From assembly GCF_030272615.1 (NCBI RefSeq), contig NC_081413.1, positions 18,484,285-18,548,284 of the forward strand: a stretch of 64,000 nt of DNA, written 5' to 3'. The position numbers and the translations under genes were made by a program. Under the pieces are notes generated by a model. That model did not search any database, was not told the DNA's origin, and worked only from the letters and a program-made list of their open reading frames with translations. The DNA is from Cryptomeria japonica. Lineage: Eukaryota; Streptophyta; Pinopsida; Cupressales; Cupressaceae. Below, piece by piece: positions 20,140 through 33,800 of the stretch (position 1 is its first letter; the number at the start of each line of letters is the position of its first letter).

Positions 20140-23100
20140 ATGTTTCTCCACATGGTAGAAAAGGATGAAGCTACATTTATCAGGCATTGGAGAATATGCA
20201 ACATATTATTGGAGAATGATTACATTGCACCGAGTAGTAACCCTATAACCTTGGAAGAGATTAAGGCAAAGCAAGAACATATTCAAGCTATGATTTAAAT
20301 AACATCAGCATTGACCGACTCAGAGTTTAATGATCTAGAAGGTTGTAATGATGCAAAATCAATGTGGACTAAGCTCATTTATGTGTATGGAGGTGATGAA
20401 CATGTTCAAAGAGCAAAAGTAGATAGTCTAAGAGGAAAACTTGAATCCATGAGGATGAATGAAGGTGAGAACTTAACCCAATACAGTACAAGACTAAAGG
20501 AGATTGTCAATCAAATTAAAGGAGTAGGTGTAACTATTCAAGAAAAGGATATAACAAGTAAGTTGTTGAGAACCCTTCTACCATCTTATGCTATTCGAGT
20601 CTCTGCAATCAATGAATTGAGGTCTGTACCTAACATGCTAGTTTGTTTGGATGCTACTATTGGTAAGCTACATGCATTTGAGTTAAGTAATTTTGATAAT
20701 AGTGGGTCTTCGGTAAATAAAGTAGAATCTACATTTAGTTCTTTTCATATTGGTAAATCAGATGATTACAATGATAGAATGAGTAAGTACTTTGAAGGGG
20801 ATCACAGTGGAGCAAGTGAAAGATTTCTCAAGAACATGGAAAAAGTTCACAAACTGTATGAGGAAATCAAGAAGCAAGAAGAATTTGAAGCATTATTAGC
20901 CAGAAGGTTACCGAGAGGAAAAGGTAAGTATAAAAGAAAGCTACCTTTAAAATGTTTCAATTGTGATAAAATAGGACATATGGCTTCTAACTGCCCTGAC
21001 AAAGAATCTAGTGAAAAGAGAGAATACTGAGATAACAGGCATAAAGATAACCAATACAAATGACACCAATACTTCAGAAGGAGAGATGGAAAGACATGTC
21101 TAGTAGCAGATGAGGAATCCAACGATGAGAAATCTATTGAAACTGATACTAAGGAAGTTGTTTATGTGGCTATTAAAGATGGATCTGATGAAGAAAGGTA
21201 TGAAGAAAAAGCCCAAATATCTCACATAAATAATAATGATTCTTGGATCATAGATAGTGGATGCTCACATCATATGACAGGTGATAAACACAAGTTTGTT
21301 AAATTAGAAGACTATGATGGAGGCTATGTAAGATTTGGTAATGATGCACCATGTCCAATAAAAGGTAAAGGATCTATAAAACTTCTTGACAATGCTAAAT
21401 GTGATGATGTATACTGGGTTGAAGGTTTGAAATACAATTTGTTGAGTGTAGCACAGCTAAACAATACAGGATACCGAATAGAATTTCAGAAAGGAATTGT
21501 CAAAGTTCATGCAAAGCATGGAAAGTTAGCTGCTATCGGGACACAAACAAAAGGTAATACATTTCATCTTGACTCAACTCGGAACAAGTGTCTTTATGCA
21601 AAGATAGATGATGACTGGTTATGGCATAAAAGGTTTTTTCATGTAAATTTTGATAATCTGATCAAAATAAGTAAGAAGCACCGAGTAAGAGGTCTACCGA
21701 GTCTTGAAAAACCTGAGAATGCTATGTGCCGAGGATGCTAGATGGGTAAGATGACAAGATCAAGCTTTACAAGTAAGTCCTACAATTCTAGAGGAATTTT
21801 AGATCTAGTACACACTGATCTTTATGGTACTATGAAAGTTCAAAGTTATTATGGTGATAAATATTTCATATTATTTGTGGATGATTACTCAAGGATGATG
21901 TCAGTCATGTTTTTAAAAGAAAAATCAGAAGCTTTTCAAATGTTCAAATGGTACAAGGCAAGAGTTGAAAATGAAACAGGAAGACAATTGAAATGTCTTA
22001 GATCTGATAGAGGAGGAGAATTCACTTCTGATGAATTTAACTTATACTGCAATGATCATGGTATAAAGAGGCAATTATCTGCACCGAGAACACCTCAGAA
22101 AAATGGGATAGCCGAGACAAGAAATAGATCAATTATGGATTGTGCAAGAACCCTGATGATAGAAAAGAGGGTACCTCAAACATTTTGGAGAGAAGCAATC
22201 AGCGTTGTAGTTTACACCCTGAACCGAGTTCAACTGAAGAAAGGAAATATGAAGACACCATATGAGTTCTGGTATGACAAGAAACCTAATGTAAGTTACT
22301 TTAAAATCTTTGGAAGTAGATGCTATGTTCACAAAGATGACACAAATGGAAAGTTTGATCAGAAAAGTGAAGAAGGAACATTTCTTGGTTATTCTTCTAG
22401 AAGTAAAGCATTTAAATGTCTGATCAAATCATCTAACAAAATAGTGGAAAGTGCAAATGCAAAAATTGATGAATTTGTAGAAAGAAATGATGAAGGAAAT
22501 TCCAAAGAACCAGAAGATTATGAAGAATTTGTTTATGTTCAACTGAGAAGTCCTACCAAGAAAGCTGCTGAAGAAAATGAACATAATGTCTAGTTACTGA
22601 GTGATGAAGAAGATCATACAGAATCTATCGAGCCTATATTAGCCAAATATGTCAGAAGACATCATGCATCAAGTCAGATTATAGGAGATAAAGATGATCC
22701 AGTGATGACAAGAATCAAACTGAGATAGAACACATGTCTGATTTCTGAATTTGAACCGAGAATAGTGAAAGAGGCATTTAACAGTGAACATTGGGTAAAA
22801 GCTATGACAGAAGAAATTGATCAAATCAAGAAGAATGATGCAAGGACACTAATGCCAAGACCAAAGGACAAAAATGTAATCGGTACTAAGTGGATTTTCA
22901 GAAATAAGCTAAATGAAAAAGGTGAGGTCATTCGCAACAAAGAAAGACTAGTTTGCAAAGGTTATGCTCAAGAAGAAGGAATAAATTATGGTGAGACTTT
23001 TGCACCTGTGGCGTGACTTGAGGGAGTAAGAACATTGTTGGCATATTCTACTTTCAAAAATTTCAAGGTATATCAAGTGGATGTTAAATTTGCTTTTTTG

Positions 23101-24291
23101 AATGGTATACTAGAAGAAGAAGTTTTCATTGAACAACCTGAAGGATTTATTGAAGACAGGAGTAAAGATCAGGTATGCAAACTGAACAAAGCCTTATATG
23201 GTTTGAAGCAAGCACCTAGAGCATGGTATGAAAGATTGCACTCTTATTTAATCAAGATTGGTTTTATAAGGACAAGTGAAAACAACAATATGTACATGAA
23301 GAAAGATGAGGACAATGGCATACTGATCTCAACCATATTTATTGATGACATTATATTTTGTGGTAATGACACCTTATGCAAGAACTTTGGAAATGAAATG
23401 TGCAAAGAATTTGAGATGTCACTAATCGGTGAGATAAAGTATTTTATAGGTTTACAGATATTGCAAATGAAAGATGAGATTTTCATTACTCAATCCAAGT
23501 ACATAAAGGAAATCTTGAAGAAATTTGGAATGGAGGATTCTAAACCAGTAAGTACTCATATGACTACTAACTGTAAATTATCAAAGAATGATGAATCTGC
23601 ATCTGTTGATGAGACACTTTATCGATCTATGATTGGAAAATTATAATATGTTGTGCATAGTAGACCGGATATAGCACATGTAGTAGGTATTGTAGCAAGA
23701 TTCTCTGCAGATCCCAAGGAAACCCATATGACAACAATCAAGAGAATTTTCAAATACCTGAGAGGCACTGAAGATTATGGCTTAGTATATGAAAAGAGGA
23801 ATAATTTTGATTTAAAAGCTTATACTGATGCTGATTGGGTAGGCAACATAGATGATAGGAAAAGCACAAGTGGTGGATCTTTCTTTTTGGGAGAAAGACT
23901 AGTAAGTTGGCTTAGCAAGAAATGAGGATGTATTTCTTAGTCTACAGCAGAAGCTGAATATGTTGCTGCAACATTAAATTGTACCAATATAGCATGGATC
24001 AAACAACTGTTGGAAGGTATAAATGAGAAAGTTACCGAGCCAGTAACTATATTCTGTGATAATACTAGTGCCATTAACATTTCAAAGAATCCAGTAATGC
24101 ACTCTAAGACAAAGCATATATCTATAAAGTCTCATTATCTCAGAGAAGAAGTTCAAGAGAAGAAAGTTGTGCTGGAATATATCAGTTCAAAGGAGCAATT
24201 AGCAGACATCTTCACAAAGCCACTGCCAAGGGACACTTTTGAGTATCTCAGAAGCAAGTTAGGGGTCCTACCCCTATCGTCTACTCACTGA
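20140..24291 (+). pseudogene. gag-pol: Copia-2 gag-pol, one frame with ten nonsense mutations
   Basis: All coding blocks from ATG at 20140 to TGA at 24289 lie in a single frame of 1384 codons. Gag has a zinc knuckle CFNCDKIGHMASNC (about 20956-20997). Protease reads SWIIDSGCSHHMTGD (about 21240). Integrase has LWHKRFFHVNFD, LRSDRGGEF and APRTPQKNGIAETRN. RT has [13 protein letters not shown] and IFIDDIIF, where the usual YVDD is FIDD. RNase H has YTDADWVGNIDDRKS and CDNTSAINISKNP. In-frame stops are at 20296 TAA, 21028 TGA, 21061 TGA, 21739 TAG, 22591 TAG, 22726 TAG, 23014 TGA, 23644 TAA, 23923 TGA and 23938 TAG. There is no frameshift. Several fit CGA to TGA or CAG to TAG. The ATG chosen is the first in frame, but upstream Gag residues may be lost. 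Confidence 0.93.
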
Positions 24292-24743
24292 CCGAGTTCG
24301 GTGAAAGCATCAATTCAATGAATCTATAGAATATTATGTGTGGATTGATGCTGATTTACGCACTTTAGGAGGTCACCTAAAGTTGTGCAGGAAAAAGTGA
24401 ATAGAGACAAGCTGATCTGATCAAGACAGAGATGTTACACAACAAGGCAAATCACCTCACAGAGGAGGAAATCATGATTTAGTTCTTTTACTTTTTGGCA
24501 TTGTTGTCAAAGGGGGAGAAGACTAAATGACTAAAAGTCTAAATGGTTGACTACATGGTAAAGCCCTAAATGATGGAAATAATAGAAGACTAATGATAGG
24601 GGGAGTAGATTGCAAAAATGGAGAAGACTTCAGAAGACAATAGATCAAGGATAACAGGAGAAGTCTAACAACAATTTGAATCCAAATCAATTTGAATATC
24701 TTGTTGGTATTACCATTTAATTGTTGGTTTTGCCATCAATGCC

Positions 24744-24755
24744 AAAGGGGGAGAT
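24744..24755 (+). other. Copia-2 polypurine tract
   Basis: AAAGGGGGAGAT abutting TGTTGGCATT of the 3' LTR. Confidence 0.9.
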
Positions 24756-26249
24756 TGTTGGCATTACAGTAAGAAAGATTGTTGATATTCAATAAGGATA
24801 TTGAGAAGGTTGTTGAAGATTATTGATATAACTGAAGAAGGATGATAACTATCTTTATAACATTATTTTGTCATTATGTCAAGAAATTGATTATCTGATT
24901 CAGTATGATGTTGCCATATCTTGAGAAGATTGAGTAGAAGAGAATTAAGATGTTGGTAAAAGACACAGAAAGAATGTGATAAATAAAGGGAGGAATAAGT
25001 TATTCAATGGGCAACTATTACCGAGTTAGACAATGATGAGATCATGATGTTTAGATTGTTTTGATATCCTACATATGTTGTTGATTGTAAGGTTAATACT
25101 ATACTATGCAACCGAGCAAAGAACCTAGTCGGTAAACCCTAAGGTTATTGATATCGGTTAATGAAGGCGAAATGTCTACCGAGTAAAGTTTAGTATTTAC
25201 CGAGTTGCAACCGAGTTATGACAGTGCACATTGGATGGATAAAAGCATTATTTAATAAAGGACAATGATTAGCTGGAAATGTATAAATGATTGGTATACC
25301 ATGCATGAAGTTTGTTAAGGATCTGTGGCAAAGAAAAATCGGCCAGAAGATCTACAGCGCAGATTGAACCGCAATAACCTTGTGAAAGTTCCAAAATAGG
25401 AATGCGAGTCCCAAGGTAAGGTAAAACATTTTCAGATCGAAAAGATACATTGAACTTGGTCAAGTTTGAAGATCTGATGGCTAAGATTGATCATGGGAAA
25501 TGTGATCAAGGAGATTCAGTGGTTAGCAATTGTTTATAAATAAGGAATTGTTGATAAACAATGTATGCGGGCAAGTGTATGCATAGGGATGCTACATAGT
25601 GATTACCGAGCACAGAAGCTTGAAGAACTGTTTGAATAACAAATTAGAGAGCCCAGCAGAGGGACAAGATAAGTCCTATGACTAAATTGTTTTGAGCAAA
25701 TAAGAATCTACTTTGGCATTTTAGATGTGAAGTTGCAGATAGATTTTTATTACTGTTATTTTGTAAGTGACAGAAAATCTCTTAACCGAGTGGACTTAAC
25801 AATCTTATATGTAAACCCTCTAGCAAGGTAGCATTCTAAATGAGTATTTGAAATCCTTTAACAAGGTCACTTCTAACAAAGTGAAGATCCTAACAGATCT
25901 GAGGAAAATCCCTTAATCGGGTCACATCTAGCAATGTGTTTGTAATCTTTAACAGGATTTGTTTTTAACTGAGCATACTCTAGAAGAGTATATTTCTTAG
26001 TGGGTCTAAAATCCCACAATGGTTTTTCCCTATTTGGGTTTCCACATTAAATCTAGTGTTATGAGTGTTATTATGATTATGTGTTCATAAGTTTGCATGT
26101 TTAGCAGTTTTTTGGTTAAGTTGCTGAAGTATAAGTTACCGAGGTTGAATCTGTTGATTTTATGGAAGTTTAAGTTTGTATGATTCACCCCCCCTCTCAT
26201 CTTGTTAGCTATCAGCATCTGTACTTTATATTAAGTATCAGAACTAACA
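24756..26249 (+). repeat. Copia-2 3' LTR
   Basis: 1494 bp, same termini and internal box array as the 5' LTR, with scattered substitutions and a one-base deletion in the CATTGATGTCAAG segment. Confidence 0.95.
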
Positions 26250-26807
26250 AATATATACCATTTTACCTGGAACCTCCAATTAATGACTCGAATATACCAT
26301 TTTATTATTATGTTATTTTTGTAAGTCTATTGGTTTCATTTCGCTAATGTTTTTTTATATTTAATTTTTGTCACAGCGAGACATTGATCATATGGGTAAG
26401 GCTCTCAACTAGAGCATAGATCATGATGCATATTCAGGTGCTTCTACTTGATAGGTTTACCTCATTGTTTCATGTTATTGTCTCTAATTAGGACTGTCAA
26501 TTCCTTACTTTCATTACCTGATCACATTCTGATTTTGATCACACTTTCATAAAGAAAACACAATTAGGAGTGAATCCTATTGTCTTAGCTTGGATCCTTC
26601 AAGGCTTTCATACTACAAATCAATCCACACTTAATGATAATGTTAATTTTGATAATGTTTTTAATATTCTTCTCACGGATGGATGATCAAGGAAAGACAC
26701 TAGCAATAGAGGAGAGCATCCATAGGGAGGTGTAGTTACTATTATGCGATGATGACATCGCATATTCTAGAAACCCTCTTGATATGATAAGGAAGATCCA
26801 AAAAAAA
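26250..26807 (+). other. AT-rich stretch between Copia-2 and the multi-exon gene
   Basis: The first 25 nt plausibly finish the SET-like frame. The rest has no convincing ORF; a possible intron-exon pattern (TCACAG followed by CGAGACATTGATC near 26376) could belong to the gene that follows. Confidence 0.3.
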
Positions 26808-29066
26808 TGAATGAACAAATCCTTCAGTTATTATTCATTGTGCCTCAAATAGATGAGATAAGGGAAAGGGTTAAAATATTGACTGAGAGAGCACGAAACT
26901 TGCAGGTAAGCTGTCATGAGATCTTTAATTATAACATAAGTTCATTCATAGTTTTATATTTTGTACTCTTTTATGTCATGAAGTAAAATATAAGTTGTTT
27001 TTACAAGATTTTTTGTGTCCTCATGATGCTGCTGGCCATGGTTAGGGTATTGCAGGTGCTACCCGGGGAGTAGGGGTTAGTTCAAGTGTTGATCTTGATC
27101 TTCTTGCACATTCACCACATCATCCAACCCCATCATCCATATCTATATTGTCCCCTCAAATGTCGGCAACACATAGCATGCAGGCATCATGTACTACACC
27201 CTCTGGAAGCAAACAAATGCCAGAACATGCATTAGGACATGTACTTAGGGATGTAGAGGCCACTAGTACTGGTGTTGTTTTAGCAACATTTCTTGAATCT
27301 TCCCATATTATTAGTATGAGAACATTGCCGGTCACATTTGTGGTGATAGAGGATTTCATTCCCATAAAGATAGAGAAGGTCCCAGGTGCTTTAAAATATT
27401 TTAACTATAATTATATATAATCCATTTGAAATTTACTTATTGATCACTCTTTTTAGACTAATGATCCCGTGATATTTCTGCAGGAAATGATGTCTTTTAT
27501 AAACATATAAATGATATTACATTGGAGATCTTCGGGCCCACCATACATACATGATGGAGTGCCCAAAATCAAGATTTAAAAGATGAACTCATTAACCGTT
27601 TAGTTGTGCTATTCGGTAATAACACATTCAACCGAACCAAGGTCCTTAAGAAAGTTGGTACCTATCTAAATTATGTGAGGGACCAATATAGGTCACATTT
27701 AGAGAAGGAAAAAAAGTATGAGCATACCCCCATGATTCCGGAGAGGGAGTGGAAGGACCTAGTGTCAGATAGAAAGGAGAAGGCTAAAAAGAAAAAAGGA
27801 AAGACACCACTAGGCCAAGGAAGGTATGTGATACTATCAACAATGTAATTATATACTGATCACTCTTTCTTTTTACATAATCTGACGTATTTCAAACTTT
27901 CATAGGCTATCCAACACATTGAAGGCGACAAAGGAAAGAGTAGAAAAACACGACCAACACAAACTTGACTATGGTGGTTATATGAAATTAGCCGCACAAA
28001 TTGTAAGTATCAATAAATGAAATATAGCATCCAAATAATAAATTGCAAACAATTTTGGTTTTTTTGCACCATATAAGCAAAATTCATGACCTTATGAAAA
28101 AATATAGGGCTCTGAATTCAAAAGAGTGCCCATAGAAGACGACATGAAGATTGCCTTCCAGCAAGGCTATGGAGCCGTGGCTAAATTCCTAAGACTCTTG
28201 ATAGGGGAAAAACAAGCTTCCACTGCATCCAACACACAGGTAAATAAACTCATTGAAGTTTATTTAAAATTGAATAATTGTGCAATCTATTCAATATTAA
28301 TTTCAACCAAAAAGTAATTATGTGCCTCTTTGTTTTAAGCACGCAAGCAATGATAATACTGCACATGACATTAGAATGCAACCTGGTGAGGGTGGAGCAC
28401 AACCTGCAATGACGGTCATGGCCATGTGCATCCCAGTACTGGATGTATTCATGTTCTATCTAAAACACATTATGGATTAATACAATTAAACATCTTTAGT
28501 TACAATTGGTGTATTAATTAATGTAACCTTTTGTGTTTCAACTTTAGAGCATGTAGAGCATGATCAACATGTTGAGCATGACCAGGAACATGATGTGGCC
28601 CCATCAGGTAAAGAGGACCACTCTAATGTTATTTTAAACATTTTTAATTTCAATTGGTGTATTAATTAATGTAACCTTTCATGTTTCAACTCTAGAGGAT
28701 TTAGAGGGTGTTCAACATGTTGAGCATGAGGATATAAGACAAGATCAAGAACATGATGTGGCCCCATCAGGTAAAGAGTACCACTATAATGTTATTTTAA
28801 ATATTTTTAATTTCAATTGGTGTATTAATTAATGTAATATTTTGTATTTCAACTCCAGAGGATTTAGAGGGTGTTCAACATGTTGAGCATGAGGATATAA
28901 GACAAGATCAGGAACATGATGTGGCCCCATCAGGTAAAGACCACCACTCTAATGTTATTTTAATTAATTAAATACTTGTAACAATAATATTAAAACATAT
29001 CAATTTAACATTTCTCTGTTATTGTAGCAGAGCCCCCTTGTAGCGGCCTCCACGTTGTGAGTACAT
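26808..29066 (+). pseudogene. Multi-exon gene of unknown function, weakly PttA/En-Spm-like, probably dead
   Basis: Phase-compatible exons with GT-AG junctions: about 26808-26905, 27056-27385, 27484-27823, 27906-28002, 28108-28239, 28340 to about 28430, 28548-28607, 28696-28770, 28859-28933, 29031-29066 (stop TGA). Exon 2 is Ser/Pro-rich. Exon 3 holds the best-conserved-looking part (LINRLVVLFGNNTFNRTKVL, YLNYVRDQYRSHL, then a Lys-rich run). Its pattern, a Trp-containing helix, a basic RxK..Y segment and a WKDLV motif, resembles the PttA-type proteins of plant CACTA elements, but only weakly. The C-terminal exons are short and His/Glu/Asp-rich and are repeated. An in-frame TGA at 27552 (CGA to TGA type), and a TAG near 27042 if that part is exonic, suggest a pseudogene. 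It could belong to the CACTA element whose end is at 41609; this is unproven. Confidence 0.45.
28548..28933 (+). repeat. Exon-plus-intron tandem triplication
   Basis: Three copies of a short exon (28548-28607, 28696-28770, 28859-28933) with near-identical introns. Starts are 148 and 163 bp apart. All end GAACATGATGTGGCCCCATC|AG then GTAAAG, keep the same splice phase, and encode (V)EH.D..QEHDVAPS. The first copy is 15 nt shorter. Confidence 0.85.
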
Positions 29067-29574
29067 GACTAGGAATACATTAATATCATGAGAAGGGGGG
29101 ATTACAAATGAAGGGGGGACAAATGATTTAGAAAATGATGTTCCACTTCATATCTATTTAGCTTCAAGAAAGAAACAAAAAAAAAGTGATTGCAATCATA
29201 TTATGATAACCTGCATATTTTTGATAATATGTAAAAACTGAAACAATGAATGTTATATGTTAATGAATTTATGTGAACATGTTAATGAGTGAATGTTAGA
29301 TGTTACTAATGGATGAATGAATGAGTGTTATATGTTATTAATGGATGAATGAATGGATGTTATATTTTATTAATGGACGAATGAATGATTAATGTTATAT
29401 GATCGGGTATGGAGAATTGAGAGTGATGTGAAAGGGAATTGGGAATGAACCCCATTTGTTATGACTATCCTAAGTATTTGTGACGTTTACAAGAAGATAA
29501 TGTTGTTACTGTAGCAATATGTGGGGTTAGTTCCAAGCAAAGATTAACAAGCAAAGACCTTGACATAGAAAGCA
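29067..29574. other. Downstream flank without genes
   Basis: AT-rich, with a short minisatellite; no coding sequence seen. Confidence 0.6.
29308..29403. repeat. 32-bp minisatellite, three units
   Basis: AATGGATGAATGAATG starts at 29308 and 29340, with a variant at 29372; period 32. Confidence 0.85.
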
Positions 29575-29899
29575 TTATTTGTTAGAATCCAAGAACACTG
29601 GGGGGGGTGATCAGTGTTCTCCCGGTATGATTAATTTTAACCTTATTAGCACAACAACTTAGCAACCGATATGCATAAAATAAGATAACAATAAGTAATA
29701 ATTCAAACACAAAGTTGAACACCATAACACCACAAATTTATACGTGGAAAATCTCAATGAGGAAAAACCATGCTGGATTGGAGACCCACAATATCTATCC
29801 ACTGATCAAATGAATAAATATTATATATAAGGGGCCTTCACATGTAGGAAGGCCAACAACCTAGAGTGCACTTCTCATCACAAAAGGAGCCTCATTGGC

Positions 29900-30811
29900 T
29901 ATTGGTATATTGGGTATGTTGATATGGTTTTGTCATTGATGTCAACACTTATCAACTCTGGCACTTGGAGAATTGACAATGTTCACCGGCAAGCAAGTGA
30001 CTTATGCACAGTCACCGGTATCTTGTTCACCGACACTTGGAATGACATGGAAAACACTTGGTTATGTCGAAGACATCATTTGGACACTTTGTCTTGGAAG
30101 ATTTGTTCATTGGTATATTCATGTTTGCATATTTGCTGTTACTGGCAAATAGGTCCAGGATAAACACTGACAGGCTTATCTATTCTAGATTAGCATGACA
30201 CACTATGTAGATGATTTATTATTGTTGTAAATGCATTAAGCCGACATGTTGAATCGGATATTGCATCAGTTATTGTTTAACTTGTAAATTGTTTTTATTG
30301 TAATATCTTTTGTAAAGTCGACCTATACATTTTGGTCCTAGGCTTCGGTATATATGTAAGATCTTATTTGTAAGATCAATATGCGAATGTGAAGAGATGA
30401 TTGTAATTCTGTATATGCGAGAATAAGTAGAGCTATACACGTAGACATCATTTGAAGGTTGAAGGAAGGTTTTGTGAAGGCATATCAGAATTGAACGAGT
30501 ACTGAATCTAGCATATGAAGATGCTATTTTGAGCAGTACATCATTATTGTATTTAACCATCCAATTGTAGTCAGTGTGACTGCCATTTGTGTTTGAGCAG
30601 TGAGCTCTAGGCACTTGGCCTTTCTACATGTGTAGACCCCCTATTGTATACACATACTATCTGCATAAGTATCATCTGATTGTGGGTAAGGTTTCCCACC
30701 ATGGTTTTTTCACCTTACAGGGTTTCCACATACAAATACTGGTGTTATGTGTTGTGGATGTTATTGTCTATTTATTTCATGCATTAATCTTTACCGATAC
30801 TACAATTAACT
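29900..30811 (+). repeat. Copia-3 5' LTR, 3' end deleted
   Basis: Starts TATTGGTATATTGGG (TG changed to TA) and matches the copy at 35294 until AATTAACT, where the 3' copy continues for about 130 bp more. The missing piece includes the LTR end and the primer site. Confidence 0.88.
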
Positions 30812-30818
30812 GGACAGT

Positions 30819-33800
30819 CCTAAACTTGATGGAACCAACTATGGCATATGGAAGATCAGGATGGAGACACATCTGAATTGCATTGGAAAGGACATATGGG
30901 AATTTAGAAAGAATGGCTATACTACTCCTACTCAAGGTCAACCTAATCCACCGAACTTGACTAAAGATGAAGAAAATGATTGCAAAGCAAGATAAGCACT
31001 TTTGAGCACATTATCAGATCAACAAATCATGGGATTATCAGACAGATCTACTACTAAAGCTATTTGGGACCATTTGGAAACATTGAATGAAGGAGATTCC
31101 ACAATTAAAATTGCAAAACTTGAAAGCTTCCGGGTCATGTATGAAAATCTAAAAATGGAAGATGATGAAAGGATTTATGCTTTTATGGAAAGAGTAAATG
31201 AAATTGTTTTGGGTATCAAATGTTGTGGAGGAACCTTAAGTGAAGATGAGATTGTTTCAAAAGTTTTAAGAGGATTGCCATTGGTATACAAAATGAAAGT
31301 TACTGCTATAAATGAGTTAAGAAAAATGCCTAATACATCAGTAACTAGAGATACATTAATTGGAAAACTTTCAGCTTTTGAAATTGAGGAATTTGGTCCT
31401 GTTGCTACTATAAAGATAGATTTAGCTTTTAAGGCATCAACATCATTTGCATAATCATTTGACAAGTCTGATTGCAAAGCCTTTTATGAAAGAGAACTTG
31501 AAGAAAGCAGGAGAGAAAATGAAGATCTTGAAGAACTTGGAGCACTATTTGCAAGGAAAATGCCTAAAGGTCTAGTTGGAAGTAAGTATGAAGGTAAAGC
31601 ACCCTTTAAATGTTTTAACTATAATAAGATTGGTCATATGGCTTCAAGATGCCCTAATAGACATGAAAGATTGAAAGATGAAGCTAGAAGAACATACAAG
31701 CCTAACCCTGAATATCAGAGATACAGATTTAAGAAGAATAAAGACAAGTCTTGTTATCTTACTGATGAAGGAGTCATTGATGATTTTGATGAGGATCTAA
31801 TAGACAATGTATGGGTCTTTGTTGCTATAACAAAATATCAACTGGCACTTACTGTTCAACCGGCAGAGCAAGCCCTGTAGCTAAAGTTGAAGTTCAGAAT
31901 GAATGGATCATTGATTCAGGATGTTCACATCATATGACTGGTGATAAAAGTAAATTCTTGAATTTTCATGAATATAATGGAGGTCTAGTAATATTTGGAG
32001 ATGATAAAGATTGTTTGATCAAAGGTAAAGGTACTATATCTCTTGATGGTAAGCATAATACTGACAATGTTTACTATGTTGAAGGTTTAAAGCACAATCT
32101 TTTGAGTGTTGGTCAATTAGTTGAAAAAGGATTTCAATTACAATTCAAGAATGGGAAATGCAAAATTATAAACATAAGTGGTTTGGAAATTGCAACCGGT
32201 AATCAAACTAGAGGTAATATCTTTCATTTGAAAAACAATGAAAAGACATGCTTAATTGCACATATTGATGAAAGTTGGCTATGGCATAAGAGACTCTGTC
32301 ATGTAAATTTTGATTGCATTGTGAAAATCAGTACAACTAAAATAGTTAGAGACTTACCTAAGATTGTTAAACCTCACAATCCGATATGTAAGGAATGTCA
32401 ATTTGGAAAACAAGTTAGAGCATCTTTTAAAAGTATTCAAGAAAAATCCAATAATGCTCTTAACTTAATTCATACTGATTTATGTGGTCCAACTAGAACT
32501 AAAAGATTATAAGGTGATAGATATTTCATGCTAATCATTGATGACTATTCTAGAATGTGTTGGGTTACTTTTCTCAGAGAAGCACTTGGGAAATTCAAGC
32601 TATTCAAGGTGATGGTAGAAAATGAAACCAGTAAGAAAATCAAATGTCTGAGATCAGATCAAGGAGGTGAATTCATATCTAAGGATTTTAATACATTATG
32701 TGAAGTAAATGGAATCAAAAGACAATTATCAGCACCCCGAACACCACAACAGGATGGAGTTGTAGAAAGGAAAAATAGAACTATCTTGGATGTAGCTAGA
32801 AGTATGTTATCAGAACCAAATCTACCACATGTATATTGGAGAGAGGCAGTAAGCACAACAATCTACATATTTAACAAAGTTCACATCAAAGGTGAAACTG
32901 GTAAGACCCCTCATGAACTATGGTTTGGTATTACTCCCACTCTTAAATATTTTAGAATATTTGGAAGTAAATGCTATATTAGGAAAGATGAGTATATTGG
33001 CAAATTTGATCCTAGAAGTGATGAAGGAATATTTCTTGGTTATTCATCTAAGAGCAAGGAATATAGATGTTTTAACAAGAGATTGCACAAAATTGTTGAG
33101 AGTACAAACTTGAAAATTGATGAACAATTTAGAGGAACTTCAAGGTATATAGACTCTGAACCGGCAACATAAATACTAACAAATGAGCCTACATTGAACC
33201 CACCAGTACAAAATGAAGATCCAGTTACACCGGTATCATCTAAAAATTCCACTGTAACTGAAGAACCACAACAAACAAAGAAACCCTAGTATGTAAGATT
33301 GAACCACTCTGAAAATCAGATAATTGGGAACAAGTATCAAGGAGTTATGACAAGAGGAAGACTAGAAAATGAAGAGGTATGTCTTATCTCTCAAATTGAA
33401 CCAGCATCAAATAATGAGGCATGTGAAGATAAACACTGGATTAAAGCTATGGAAGAAGAATTAGAACAAATTGAGAAGAATAACACATGGACATTAGTTC
33501 CCCGGCCTAAAGACAAAAATGTAATTGGGACAAAATGGGTATTTAGAAACAAACTCAATGAAGATGGTAAGATAATCATAAATAAATCAAGACTAGTGTG
33601 TAAGGGATATTCACAAAAAGAAGGAATTGATTACAACGAAACCTTTGCACCAGTAGCTAGAATTGAGGCTGTCAGATTATTCTTGGCTTTTGCAGCACAC
33701 AAGAACTACAAAGTATATCAAATGGATATCAAATGTGCATTTCTAAATGGAGATCTTGAAGAAGAAGTTTACATTGAACAACCTGATGGATTTTCTTTGA

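Larger units (their letters stand above)
18543..26249 (+). mobile_element. Copia-2: structurally complete but decayed Copia element
   Basis: LTRs 18543-20037 and 24756-26249 (about 1.49 kb), primer site at 20040, one-frame gag-pol with ten stops, polypurine tract at 24744. The LTRs differ by scattered substitutions and a small indel, clearly older than Copia-1. The target duplication is imperfect: CTATA at 18538-18542 against ATATA at 26251-26255. It split the SET-like pseudogene. The 450 nt between the pol stop and the polypurine tract (24292-24743) hold no ORF. Confidence 0.95.
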
